A stretch of 64,000 bases of DNA, from the NCBI GenBank assembly GCA_934096035.1, contig CAKOKX010000002.1:119120-183119 (forward strand), given 5' to 3'. Shown one piece after another: positions 1 to 8,350 of the stretch. The DNA comes from an uncultured Bacilli bacterium. GTDB taxonomy: Bacteria > Bacillota_I > Bacilli_A > RF39 > UBA660. A program made the position numbers and the translations under genes. Every line of letters begins with the position of its first letter. Position 1 is the stretch's first letter. Under the pieces are notes generated by a model. That model ran no database searches, was not told the origin of the DNA, and saw only the letters and a program-made list of their open reading frames with translations.

Positions 1-609
1 AAGATCAAACACAAATGATAAAGGATTCATATAATTTAATCTATAATTTGGAAAAAATACTCTTCTGTGAGATAAAACTATTCTTCCACTATTAACACCA
101 CCATATTTTAATACGGCATTATTAACATAACTAATGGCATTTTCAGCTAAACCAACATAATAACTAAACGAACTTTTAACAACATTTTTTTCTATTCCTA
201 ACTCTCTTACTTGATATTCGAAAAAATCTATTTTATCACTCCATAAACTCCACCAATTATTTCTATATAAACTAGATTTATTATTATTTAAAATCAATTT
301 ATTACTTATATTAACCATATCAAAAATATCATACTCTTCACTTAAATTATTAACTCTAAAAAGTATATAATTATATTCATTTACTTTTGTTAAAAAACTA
401 TTATTTCTATTTCTTATTACTTCATGAACATTTATTCCCTTAAGAAACATTTCATTACATACTTCTATTATATCCTCTAATTCTTCTAGACCACGATTAT
501 AAAACACAAAAAAGAAATCTTGATTTTCTATTTTAAAATGATATTTTCCATCAAGTTCTTCTAAGTTATCTATATCTAAATTATAATAATATTCTAATGT
601 TTCTTTCAT
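1..609 (-). CDS. YutH/CotS-like spore-coat kinase-fold protein (C-terminus beyond window)
   Basis: The reading frame runs from ATG at 609 to the left edge without a stop (203 codons), so only the N-terminal part is present. The stretch SFSYYVGLAENAISY followed by LSHRRVFFPNY and PLSFVFDL resembles the middle of the YutH/CotS family, aminoglycoside-phosphotransferase-like proteins of spore coats. The B. subtilis yut-yun region also holds yutD and yunB, both found just downstream here, which supports the call. Catalytic residues would lie off the window. It could also be an unrelated kinase-fold protein. Confidence 0.5.
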   Translation of the reverse strand, partial: MKETLEYYYNLDIDNLEELDGKYHFKIENQDFFFVFYNRGLEELEDIIEVCNEMFLKGINVHEVIRNRNNSFLTKVNEYNYILFRVNNLSEEYDIFDMVNISNKLILNNNKSSLYRNNWWSLWSDKIDFFEYQVRELGIEKNVVKSSFSYYVGLAENAISYVNNAVLKYGGVNSGRIVLSHRRVFFPNYRLNYMNPLSFVFDL

Positions 610-621
610 ATTACATAATAT

Positions 622-649
622 TAAAAAAAATAGACTTTTATGTCTATTT
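622..649 (-). terminator. Rho-independent terminator after the 654-1400 gene
   Basis: On the minus strand AAATAGAC (649-642) pairs with GTCTATTT (635-628) around a 6-nt loop and is followed by a run of T. It closes the transcript of the Pro-rich protein before the YutH-like gene. Confidence 0.75.
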
Positions 650-653
650 CTTA

Positions 654-1400
654 TTACTTATTACTAAATTTTGCAACCAATGCATCAAACATATTTTCAC
701 AAGCTTTTAAGAAAGCTTCTTTATCAGCAGTAAAATCAACTGGAACTTCTTCATGTTCTTCGGGAATAGGTTCAACACTTGGCATTGGAGTTACTGTTTC
801 AGTATATGGTGCTACTTCTGCAACACTTTGACTTTGAACTGGTGCACTTGGCATAATTGGTGCTTCAGGTGCAACATTAACTTCAGGCATTGGATGAGGC
901 ATTTCCACTGGACTAGTAGCTTGACTTTCCATAATTGGTGTTTCTATATGCACTGGATTTATATTTGGCATAACTTGAGGTTCTGGCATAACATTTTCCA
1001 TAACAGGTTGAGATGCCACTTGAACTTGTGGTTCTACCGGAGTATTAACACTAGCAACTGGTTTATAATTATTTTTTAAAGCTTCAAATGATGCAACTGG
1101 AAGAGTTAATTGTTTAAAGAACATATCTTCAGCATTAATTACATTTCCTAAAATAATATAATCAGTTTGACTACCAGAAATAATTAATCTTAAAGCTTCT
1201 TTCACAGCATTCCATTCACTATCTGGAATAAGTGTTAAAGTATTATTAACTAATTTAGTAACTAAAATAATTGGCAATCCCATTGTACCATTCATTTCAT
1301 TATCAAGTACAACATATTCTCCACCATTACTTCTAAAAGCAGTTACAATAGGTTTTTCCAAACTATTCCCAGACATTGTATTTATTTTTAATCTTTCCAT
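654..1400 (-). CDS. Hypothetical protein with long Pro/Val/Glu linker
   Basis: Not recognised. The ATG at 1400 is preferred over the upstream TTG at 1409 because GAAGGG sits 10 nt before the ATG. Residues 1 to about 120 form a compact domain (MERLKINTMSG, PIVTAFRSNGGEYVVLDNE). Next comes a linker of roughly 90 residues very rich in Pro, Val, Glu, Met and Gln, then a short C-terminal helix (KEAFLKACENMFDALVAKF). No signal peptide or membrane segment is seen, so it is probably a cytosolic adaptor with two small folded ends on a flexible tether. It is transcribed with YutD upstream. Confidence 0.75.
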   Translation of the reverse strand: MERLKINTMSGNSLEKPIVTAFRSNGGEYVVLDNEMNGTMGLPIILVTKLVNNTLTLIPDSEWNAVKEALRLIISGSQTDYIILGNVINAEDMFFKQLTLPVASFEALKNNYKPVASVNTPVEPQVQVASQPVMENVMPEPQVMPNINPVHIETPIMESQATSPVEMPHPMPEVNVAPEAPIMPSAPVQSQSVAEVAPYTETVTPMPSVEPIPEEHEEVPVDFTADKEAFLKACENMFDALVAKFSNK

Positions 1401-1442
1401 ATTATTCAATCCCTTCTTTTATTCTTCTTAAATTATAACAAA

Positions 1443-1718
1443 TTATTTTTTAATTTTCAATATAAAATATTTACAACCATATGCACAACAGTTTTCAATA
1501 TATTCATCAACTTTATTTATATCATTAACAGGTTTAAAATTCTTATTATCTTTATCATTAAAACCTTTAAGTCTTACTTTACCATATGCATAATCTCCTA
1601 GAATATAATCAAAACTATCGTAATAATCTGTAATTTTACCTCCTAAATCTTCAACATCTAATGCATCTTTTACATTTTTTATTACTTCATATGTTTTACT
1701 ATCAATTATTACTTCCAT
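1443..1718 (-). CDS. yutD: YutD-like protein (DUF1027)
   Basis: A 91-residue protein matching the YutD/DUF1027 family in length and in the motif YYDSFDYILGDYAYGKVRLKGF, with a C-terminal YGCKYFILK. The family is conserved in Bacilli and its function is not established. The start has the strong ribosome site AGGGAGGG before ATG. In B. subtilis yutD lies in the yut-yun region near yunB and yutH, whose relatives flank this gene. Confidence 0.7.
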   Translation of the reverse strand: MEVIIDSKTYEVIKNVKDALDVEDLGGKITDYYDSFDYILGDYAYGKVRLKGFNDKDNKNFKPVNDINKVDEYIENCCAYGCKYFILKIKK

Positions 1719-1727
1719 AAACCCTCC

Positions 1728-2555
1728 CTACACTAAAATAAACAATACTATTCCAAGTAGCATCAATACTGTACAAATGACACTAAGTACTAATAATATA
1801 TCAACATAACCATTGCCACTAGTAACTTTATTATTTTCTCTTTCTATTGCTTCAATCGCTTTTTCCAACAAATATTCTTTATTTATAGCATTCTCTCTAA
1901 TTTTAAAATAATCATATACTTGTGAATTAATTTTATCAACTTCACTACTTTCTAAATTTTTTATATTGTCAAAACTATAATTTAATATTTCATAAGCTTT
2001 AGCATTAAGTAAATGTTTTTCTTTAGGTAATATAACTTTAACATTATTTTTCATCTGTACTTTAAAATATTTATCTACTTCCATAACATCACTTGCTTGT
2101 AAGAAATTATATGAAACCCTCAAAGGATTTTTTGAATAAGGTGTATATAATAAATCATAAAATTCTCTTACTTCAGCTTCAGTTAAATAAAAATTAAGTT
2201 TCTTTTTTATTAACATATCTACTAATTCTTTTTGAATTATTATAAAATAAGGATTTTTTTTCTTAATTTTTCTCTTATCATTTTCATCTTCAAAATCTAA
2301 AAACAATTGTATATTAGATAAAAATACTAATACATCTGATTTACTATATCCAAACTTAGCTAAATTTTCTTTAAATAAATCTTCATCATCTATAATCTTT
2401 GGATTTATTATATCTAGTTCACTATAAATAGCAACAAGCATTCTAATAACCACTACTAAGAAAGAGTTATACATAACCCCTTGGACATTATCTGAACTTT
2501 TCAAATAGTCATCAATAGCTTTAGTAAATGCATTATTAATAAATACTTTATCCAC
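1728..2555 (-). CDS. Hypothetical tail-anchored membrane protein
   Basis: Not recognised. It starts at GTG (2555) behind AGGGTGAA. The first about 245 residues are soluble, mixed-charge and helix-rich. The last about 25 (YVDILLVLSVICTVLMLLGI) form a single membrane segment, so the bulk should face the cytoplasm. It lies between yunB and yutD on the same strand, with an 8-nt gap to yutD, suggesting co-transcription. Confidence 0.7.
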   Translation of the reverse strand: MDKVFINNAFTKAIDDYLKSSDNVQGVMYNSFLVVVIRMLVAIYSELDIINPKIIDDEDLFKENLAKFGYSKSDVLVFLSNIQLFLDFEDENDKRKIKKKNPYFIIIQKELVDMLIKKKLNFYLTEAEVREFYDLLYTPYSKNPLRVSYNFLQASDVMEVDKYFKVQMKNNVKVILPKEKHLLNAKAYEILNYSFDNIKNLESSEVDKINSQVYDYFKIRENAINKEYLLEKAIEAIERENNKVTSGNGYVDILLVLSVICTVLMLLGIVLFILV

Positions 2556-2590
2556 TATTCTTCACCCTATAATAGATTATAACACAAAAA

Positions 2591-3316
2591 TTAATCAATG
2601 GGAATAGATAAACTATTACTTTTACTTTGAATTAACCCACCATAAATCTCTGGAACTCTACCATTTATAACAGCTGATGCAATTAAAACATCATAATCTA
2701 TTTTACTTTCTTTTTCCACCACCGGACTAATTAAATTAGTTTGAAGTACCACAGTTACATATATTTCCACTAAAGCATTATTAATTCCATAATCAGTTAT
2801 CTTAGTTTTTATATTTGTTAAAACAGATCCAACAAAATTAACTGGAACATAAACACTAGGTCCCAAATTAGATAAAAACATATTACTACTATTTACAAAC
2901 ATTGGCATTTTTAATGCAATTCCATTTTTACCCCCAACTATATTTTTACTTTTATTTACATTATTTCCATTTTCTAGTTCGCTAATTGCAGTTTCAAGTT
3001 CTTGGGTAACAACCTCTAAAGCAAAATATGCTTGATCCATATCATATGAAACATAAAGTATTTCCCCATCTTTATTTTTATTAATTACTATTATATCTTT
3101 CATTACATCATCTTTTAATAAATCATAATTTATATTATTACTTAAAAAACTATCCATAAACTCATTTAACTTAATAAAAGCAACATCAATTAAATTATTA
3201 CTTGCTGTTTTACTATATAAATTAAAAAATATACTTGTAAAAAAAAATATCAAAGTTACTACCACTAAATAAAACTTTGATATTTTACTATTTTTTCTTC
3301 TTCTAAACCTTTTCAT
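2591..3316 (-). CDS. yunB: YunB-family sporulation protein
   Basis: 241 residues with a basic N-terminus (MKRFRRRKNSK) and one membrane segment at about 14-33, then an extracytoplasmic domain. The C-terminal part carries the YunB signature: LGPSVYVPVNFVGSV, KTKITDYGINNALVEIYV and VINGRVPEIYGG. In B. subtilis yunB is expressed under sigma-E in the mother cell and is needed for full sporulation. Its presence is one of several signs that this genome keeps, or descends from, a sporulation programme. Confidence 0.8.
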   Translation of the reverse strand: MKRFRRRKNSKISKFYLVVVTLIFFFTSIFFNLYSKTASNNLIDVAFIKLNEFMDSFLSNNINYDLLKDDVMKDIIVINKNKDGEILYVSYDMDQAYFALEVVTQELETAISELENGNNVNKSKNIVGGKNGIALKMPMFVNSSNMFLSNLGPSVYVPVNFVGSVLTNIKTKITDYGINNALVEIYVTVVLQTNLISPVVEKESKIDYDVLIASAVINGRVPEIYGGLIQSKSNSLSIPID

Positions 3317-3330
3317 ATTAAATAATATGA

Positions 3331-4152
3331 TTATATAACAGATTTTATAAATAAAACTAATCCCACCACAAAGACTATTATAACTAAAGCAATTAATATT
3401 TTTATTCCTATACCTAATTTATCTTCATCTACAAAATCATTACTATCTTCTTCAAAATCTTTTTTCTTAAATAAATTATCTGTATAAAAAGAATTATCAA
3501 TTGTATTATTATCTTTATTATTATCTATTTTTTCTTTCTCTTTTTCTTTAATTTCTGTAATCTTAGTTACAGTGGTAATACTATCATATACTTGTGTATC
3601 ATCTTCTCCTTTTAAATCAGTTAAAATATCTAAAGGATCAACATCATCTTTCTTACTTTCTTGTTTTTTAGCTTCATTAATAGTAATTGTATTTATTAAA
3701 TTCATTAAATTTTCTTCAGGATCTATTTTCTTTTCTTCTTTTACTTCTTCTTCGCTTGCATCTAAATTCAAATTATTTAATATATCATATTGTGTATTTC
3801 TTAACTTCTTAGCTCGATTTTCTTCATAAGTTTCTACTTTTTCATCTTTAGCTTTTTCCAAAACTTTAGTAAGATCATATTCTTTTGTATCATCAACGCT
3901 TATTCTACTTACTTCTTCTTGAGGTTCTATTCTAATACTTCTTCTTCGCGGAGCACTATTATATCTTTTATCAAGAATTTTTTTAATTTGTTCAACATCT
4001 ATTTCTTTGTCTTGATTTCCAATAACTGTAGCATTACTACGCACATTAAAATTATCAAGTTCGCTATCGTTTATTTCTCTATATAAACTACTATTTTTTG
4101 CTACTCTTGACATACTTTTAGATTCATTAAATTTATCAATTCTTGTTTCCAT
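3331..4152 (-). CDS. Acidic tail-anchored hypothetical protein
   Basis: Start set to ATG 4152 (METRIDKF) because GAGG lies 8 nt upstream; the longer ORF from 4173 lacks a well-placed site. About 245 residues of highly charged, probably disordered sequence end in one membrane segment (GIGIKILIALVIIVFVVGLV). Near the N-terminus SRVAKNSSLYREI is a short linear motif of a kind seen in other Bacilli proteins (from memory), and the 22365-23261 protein has a partly similar SRVQKPK. Function unknown; a membrane-tethered scaffold is plausible. Confidence 0.7.
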   Translation of the reverse strand: METRIDKFNESKSMSRVAKNSSLYREINDSELDNFNVRSNATVIGNQDKEIDVEQIKKILDKRYNSAPRRRSIRIEPQEEVSRISVDDTKEYDLTKVLEKAKDEKVETYEENRAKKLRNTQYDILNNLNLDASEEEVKEEKKIDPEENLMNLINTITINEAKKQESKKDDVDPLDILTDLKGEDDTQVYDSITTVTKITEIKEKEKEKIDNNKDNNTIDNSFYTDNLFKKKDFEEDSNDFVDEDKLGIGIKILIALVIIVFVVGLVLFIKSVI

Positions 4153-4256
4153 CTTCAAAACCTCTATACTCATAATAACATATTTAAGTATTTTTTTAAA
4201 GCATAAATAATTGATTTTTTATAATCTATCCCCTATAATAAAATAAGGAGGGAATA

Positions 4257-4445
4257 ATGAAAAAACTAAATGTTAATGAAAATTGCATTGGATGTGGAAT
4301 GTGTGCAGCTATTGACCCAGAACATTTTGAAATAGTTGATGGTCTATCACAAGCTACAAACAGTGATAATTTAGATAGTAAGGATTTAGAAAATGCTATA
4401 AATTCTTGTCCAACTGCAGCTATCGAAATCAAAGAAGAAAATTAA
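4257..4445 (+). CDS. Small 4Fe-4S ferredoxin
   Basis: 62 residues with one complete 4Fe-4S motif, CIGCGMC near residues 13-19 and the distal CP at about 52 (NSCPTAAI). The acidic surface and length fit a monocluster ferredoxin used as an electron carrier. AGGAGGGAATA precedes the ATG. It is monocistronic on the plus strand between two minus-strand genes, so its redox partner cannot be read from context. Confidence 0.9.
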   Translation: MKKLNVNENCIGCGMCAAIDPEHFEIVDGLSQATNSDNLDSKDLENAINSCPTAAIEIKEEN

Positions 4446-4472
4446 AATGCTAAGTATCTAAACTTAACATTT
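4445..4472 (+). terminator. Terminator of the ferredoxin gene, overlapping the rluB 3' end
   Basis: AAATGCTAAGT (4445-4455) pairs with ACTTAACATTT (4462-4472), with one mismatch, followed by T. The downstream arm enters the last codons of the convergent rluB gene. Confidence 0.7.
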
Positions 4473-5183
4473 TTTTAATGCATATAATCTTTTAATTTCT
4501 TTAATACTAAGCTTCCTATATTCCCCAGATTTAAGTCCATCTAAAGTTAAAAATGCATAACTTACCCTACTTAATTTAATAACATCAATTCTCATACTTT
4601 CAAATATTTTTTTAACAATATGATTTCTTCCTTCCACAATTGTAAGTTCTATAATTGAAGTATTCTTTTCTACATCTTTTTTTCTTATTTTAAATCTTTT
4701 TATATCTACTTTCCTATTATCAATAACGATACCTTTTTTTAATTTGTTTATATCATCTTTATCAAGTATCTTATTAATTTTAGCAACATATGTTTTTTCT
4801 ATTTCATAACTTGGATGCATAAGCATATTAGCAAAATCTCCATCATTAGTTAAAATAATTAAACCTGTTGTATCATAATCAAGCCTTCCAACCGGATATA
4901 TTCTAGCTTCAGTATTTATTAAATCCCTAACCGTTATTCTTCCTAATTTATCTTCCACACTACTTATTACTTGTCTAGGTTTATTAAGCAAATAATATTC
5001 ATGTTTTACATCCTTATTTATAATAACACCATCTATACTTATTATATCATTAGCTAGAACTTTAGTACCAAGTTCAGTTATTACCTTACCATTTACTAAC
5101 ACTTTGCCATGTTTAATCAAATCTTCTGCTTTTCTTCTTGATGTATACCCAAAAGAAGCAATAACTTTTTGTAATCTTTCCAT
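4464..5183 (-). CDS. rluB: RluB/RsuA-type rRNA pseudouridine synthase
   Basis: Start ATG 5183 (MERLQKV) has AAGGAGACC upstream. An N-terminal S4 RNA-binding domain (SRRKAEDLIKHGKVLVNG) is followed by the pseudouridine synthase core with catalytic Asp in GRLDYDTTGLIILTNDGDF. Family members isomerise a uridine of 23S or 16S rRNA. In B. subtilis rluB follows dacB-spmA-spmB; the same order occurs here, which favours RluB over RsuA. Confidence 0.9.
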   Translation of the reverse strand: MERLQKVIASFGYTSRRKAEDLIKHGKVLVNGKVITELGTKVLANDIISIDGVIINKDVKHEYYLLNKPRQVISSVEDKLGRITVRDLINTEARIYPVGRLDYDTTGLIILTNDGDFANMLMHPSYEIEKTYVAKINKILDKDDINKLKKGIVIDNRKVDIKRFKIRKKDVEKNTSIIELTIVEGRNHIVKKIFESMRIDVIKLSRVSYAFLTLDGLKSGEYRKLSIKEIKRLYALKKC

Positions 5184-5236
5184 AATGGTCTCCTTCAAGT
5201 AAATTATAACATGATTTTAAATAAATTAAAACAATA

Positions 5237-5755
5237 TTAGAAAAATATCGCGGTTAAAATAAAGGCAATTGTAATACCGATTAAGTCTGCAATTAAACCT
5301 ACTACCAAAGAATATCTTATTTTTTTTACTCCAATTGAACCAAAATACAAAGCTAAAACATAAATTGTAGTATCAGTACAACCTTGAAGAACACTTGCAA
5401 GTCTACCAGCATATGAATCAGGTCCATAATTCATAAATATATCATTCATTATAGCTAAAGTTGCCGTACCTGAAATTGGTCTTAAAATAGCCATCGGCAA
5501 AATATCCAAAGGAATATTAAATTTCATTAAAAAACCTTCAAAAACTCTTAATATTTCATAAACAAAATTACTATCAAGAAAAATATTTATTGCAAAAACC
5601 ATAGCTATAACATTTGGAAATATATTAACAGATATCTGTAATCCTTCTTTAGCACCTTCTAAGAAAGAATCATATAAATTTACTTTTTTAATAAACCCAT
5701 AAAAAACTACAAAAAAAACAAAAAAAGGTATAACTATTTTTGATAAAGTATTCAA
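5237..5755 (-). CDS. spmB: Spore maturation protein SpmB
   Basis: 172-residue polytopic membrane protein of the SpmB (nucleoside-recognition/gate) family; RPISGTATLAIMNDI and QGCTDTTIYVLALYFGSIGV are typical. It uses a TTG start (5755-5753) behind GAGGTAAAAT, overlapping the spmA stop. In B. subtilis SpmA and SpmB are needed for spore core dehydration and heat resistance. Coupled translation with spmA suggests a heteromeric membrane complex. Confidence 0.88.
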   Translation of the reverse strand: MNTLSKIVIPFFVFFVVFYGFIKKVNLYDSFLEGAKEGLQISVNIFPNVIAMVFAINIFLDSNFVYEILRVFEGFLMKFNIPLDILPMAILRPISGTATLAIMNDIFMNYGPDSYAGRLASVLQGCTDTTIYVLALYFGSIGVKKIRYSLVVGLIADLIGITIAFILTAIFF

Positions 5756-6333
5756 ATTTTACCTCGCTTTCTTATAAAATAATCTATTAACACAGCTCCG
5801 ATACATGAACAAAATGTTGCAATAGCACCAGGTACAATTATTTCTGAAGGATTAATTGACCCATATGATATTCTTAAAGCTAGCACAGTCGTAGGTACAA
5901 TTGTTACTCCAGCAGTATTTAAAACCAAAAACGTAATCATTGGTACACTAGCAGTATCTTTTTTATCATTTATTTTTTGCAGTTCACTCATTGCTTTTAA
6001 TCCAAATGGTGTTGCGGCACTTCCAAGTCCCATCATATTAGCAGCAATATTTGAAGCAATATAACCTAAAGCAGGATTATCTTTTGGAACACTTGGAAAA
6101 AGTTTTGATAAAATTGGTTCTAAAAACTTTGCAAACTTAACAAGCAACCCAGCATCTTCAGCAATTTTCATAATGCCACTCCATAAAACTATAACAGGAA
6201 ATATTGATAACATTAATTCTAATGCTTCAGTTCCATTAGTTAAAATACTCTCATTTATATTTGTAACATTGCCCGTTAAAAAAGAATAGACAATCCCAAC
6301 AATTATTAAGAAAAACCAAATATAACTTACCAT
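5752..6333 (-). CDS. spmA: Spore maturation protein SpmA
   Basis: Polytopic membrane protein with the SpmA signature MMGLGSAATPFGLKAMSEL. The ATG at 6333 (MVSYIWFF) is chosen over 6363 because GAGGTGG lies just upstream and it matches the usual SpmA N-terminus. It overlaps the end of the dacB-like gene by 7 nt and the spmB start by 4 nt, so the three are one translationally coupled operon. Role by family: spore core dehydration, together with SpmB. Confidence 0.88.
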   Translation of the reverse strand: MVSYIWFFLIIVGIVYSFLTGNVTNINESILTNGTEALELMLSIFPVIVLWSGIMKIAEDAGLLVKFAKFLEPILSKLFPSVPKDNPALGYIASNIAANMMGLGSAATPFGLKAMSELQKINDKKDTASVPMITFLVLNTAGVTIVPTTVLALRISYGSINPSEIIVPGAIATFCSCIGAVLIDYFIRKRGKI

Positions 6334-7406
6334 CCTAGCCACCTCAAGAATTTTGTCCACCAACTAACATGTTCTTTAACAGCCTCTTCTTTTTTAACAT
6401 AAACATTTTCTTTTCTAATGACTTTACCATTTAAACTAACACTAACATACCCCACTATATCACCAGAAGAATATTTTTCTTCATCAAACAAATCATAATT
6501 TACATCTATTTTATCTTTGCTTTTATTTCTTACGCTTACATAAACGTCTTCATCTAAATATAAAGTATCATTTTTATAAACTTTCTCATCTTTTATCTTT
6601 ATATTATTTTTACCCAGAACCTTAATTGCTTCATAATTTCTAAATATTTCTTCATACATATTTTTATGATCTAAAAAATCATTTCCATCATTTAATGTAA
6701 CCACTACAACATTTATATTATTTCTAGATGCTGTTGTTACTAGTGTCCTTCTTGCTTTTTCCGTAAAACCAGTTTTACCTCCGGTAATATAATCTTCACT
6801 ATGTAATAATTTATTTTTATTTGTCCAACTATAAGTTTTATCACTTGATTTAGCAACATACTTTTTAGTACCAAATATTTCTCTAAAAGTTTTATTATTC
6901 ATAGCATACTTTGTTATTAAAGCCATATCATAAGCGGTAGAATAATTTGCACTACCATCATTTTCTTCAAGCCCATGAGCATTTACAAAATTACTATTTT
7001 TCATTCCAACATTACTTGCCAGTTCATTCATTAAATGAGCAAATCCTTCCATTGATCCTGCAACATTTTTAGCTAAAACAACCGCTGCATCATTTCCACT
7101 TCGCATGATAAGACCATATAATAAATCCCTAATTGTTATTTTTTCTCCAACATTAATGTATATAGCACTACCATATGCTTTTAAAACCTCCTCACCAACA
7201 ATTATTTCTTTATCAATATCAATATTTTCTATTGTAACTATAGCTGTCATAATTTTTGTAATACTCGCGATTAATCTTTTATCATCTTTATTTACATCGT
7301 AATAAACATAATCATTATCTAAATCAACCGCCACCATACTTGATGCACTCATAGCAACAACCTTAAATGGTATTAAAAACATAATTAATAGTAATATTTT
7401 TTTCAT
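6327..7406 (-). CDS. D-alanyl-D-alanine carboxypeptidase (S11, DacB/DacF-like)
   Basis: 359 residues. Signal peptide at 1-18, then the penicillin-binding triad: SITKIM (SxxK, near 48), SGNDA (near 103) and KTGFT (near 212). The C-terminal domain ends in an amphipathic tail (WWTKFLRWLGW) suited to membrane association. Peptidase S11 removes the terminal D-Ala from peptidoglycan stems. The position directly before spmA-spmB matches B. subtilis dacB, which trims spore cortex, so a cortex role is inferred; a vegetative DacA/DacF role is the alternative. Confidence 0.88.
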   Translation of the reverse strand: MKKILLLIMFLIPFKVVAMSASSMVAVDLDNDYVYYDVNKDDKRLIASITKIMTAIVTIENIDIDKEIIVGEEVLKAYGSAIYINVGEKITIRDLLYGLIMRSGNDAAVVLAKNVAGSMEGFAHLMNELASNVGMKNSNFVNAHGLEENDGSANYSTAYDMALITKYAMNNKTFREIFGTKKYVAKSSDKTYSWTNKNKLLHSEDYITGGKTGFTEKARRTLVTTASRNNINVVVVTLNDGNDFLDHKNMYEEIFRNYEAIKVLGKNNIKIKDEKVYKNDTLYLDEDVYVSVRNKSKDKIDVNYDLFDEEKYSSGDIVGYVSVSLNGKVIRKENVYVKKEEAVKEHVSWWTKFLRWLGW

Positions 7407-7485
7407 TAAAATCCCCTATAAAAGATTATGAAACAAAACATTATTATATGTTAAAAAACGTTTTTACAAACAATACATCACATTT

Positions 7486-7525
7486 TAATTTACATCAAAA
7501 TTAATTCATGCTAAAATTAATTCAT
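7486..7525 (+). promoter_or_regulatory. Promoter with 13-bp tandem repeat upstream of the 7547 gene
   Basis: TTTACA and TAAAAT, 17 bp apart, form a plausible sigma-A promoter. AAAATTAATTCAT occurs twice (7497-7509 and 7513-7525) with a 16-bp period, the second copy overlapping the -10 element. This looks like a possible operator, though the sequence is AT-rich and chance cannot be excluded. Confidence 0.4.
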
Positions 7526-7546
7526 CAAGAAGTGTTGGGTGGTTTT

Positions 7547-8350
7547 ATGGTATTATATTTTAATCCTTATTTAAGGAAATTAGAAACAGACATTTTAAAA
7601 AGTGAGTATATTGATCTTATTGACCCAATATTAATCAAAGAATTTAAAAAAGCTATAAATTCTATAACGCCTGAATACTGGCAAGAAATTGCCTTTCTTT
7701 TTAAAAACAACATTAATTATGTATATTCTATTGATGAACAAATGGTATTCACAATTATTGCCACTAAAATTGGAATCGAATTTTTATCCAAAGATCCTGA
7801 ATATTGTGGTGAATTAATAAGCATTCTTGCCCTTCTTAAAAAAAGCCCTTTAAATTATGTTAAATACACAAAATTACTTTTATCTGAACCACTTTATTCA
7901 TGTATCGTAAATATAATTACTAAAAGTAGAACCTTTAGTTACCATGAATTTTTAGAAATAATTTTCAGTAGAAATTTAGAAACTCCCGAAATGAGTGAAG
8001 AATCCTACAACACATTAATAAAATCATTATATAAAATACAAGAAAAAGTTTATTATATTTTCATCTTACCAGAAGATTCATTATTGACCATATTCAAAAA
8101 AATAGAATCCTTTATGAAAAATGCCAATCAAGAACAATTACAATTTTCAAAACAATCTTTTAGTACTTTAAGCATATTATTAGATATAATAAAAAGTAAT
8201 AATGAAGAATTAATTAATAAAGCCAAAGAAGATTTATTAGCAATAGATCAAAATAATACGACTTCGAAAAAAATAATCCAAGAAGTTTTAACCTATTTAT
8301 CTAAACTGAATTTATCACAAAATATTATAAGGAGAAGATATCATGCCTAA
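7547..8350 (+). CDS. Hypothetical helical protein A of a gene pair
   Basis: Not recognised. ATG 7547 (MVLYFNPY) is preferred because GGGTGG lies 4 nt upstream; an in-frame ATG at 7508 has no ribosome site. About 267 residues, apparently all helical, with no signal peptide or membrane segment. The 3' end overlaps the next gene by 8 nt, implying coupled translation and probably a shared function. Confidence 0.7.
   Translation: MVLYFNPYLRKLETDILKSEYIDLIDPILIKEFKKAINSITPEYWQEIAFLFKNNINYVYSIDEQMVFTIIATKIGIEFLSKDPEYCGELISILALLKKSPLNYVKYTKLLLSEPLYSCIVNIITKSRTFSYHEFLEIIFSRNLETPEMSEESYNTLIKSLYKIQEKVYYIFILPEDSLLTIFKKIESFMKNANQEQLQFSKQSFSTLSILLDIIKSNNEELINKAKEDLLAIDQNNTTSKKIIQEVLTYLSKLNLSQNIIRRRYHA

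Noticed and set aside
753..1079. Plus-strand ORF of 108 residues rich in Trp, Cys, His and Phe
   Set aside because: Shadow of the Pro-rich linker of the minus-strand gene; the composition is not protein-like and no ribosome site is present.
5752..5754. Mycoplasma-type code in which TGA would be Trp
   Set aside because: The spmA gene ends in TGA overlapping the spmB start, the CYTH gene pair also uses TGA as a stop, and Trp is encoded by TGG throughout.
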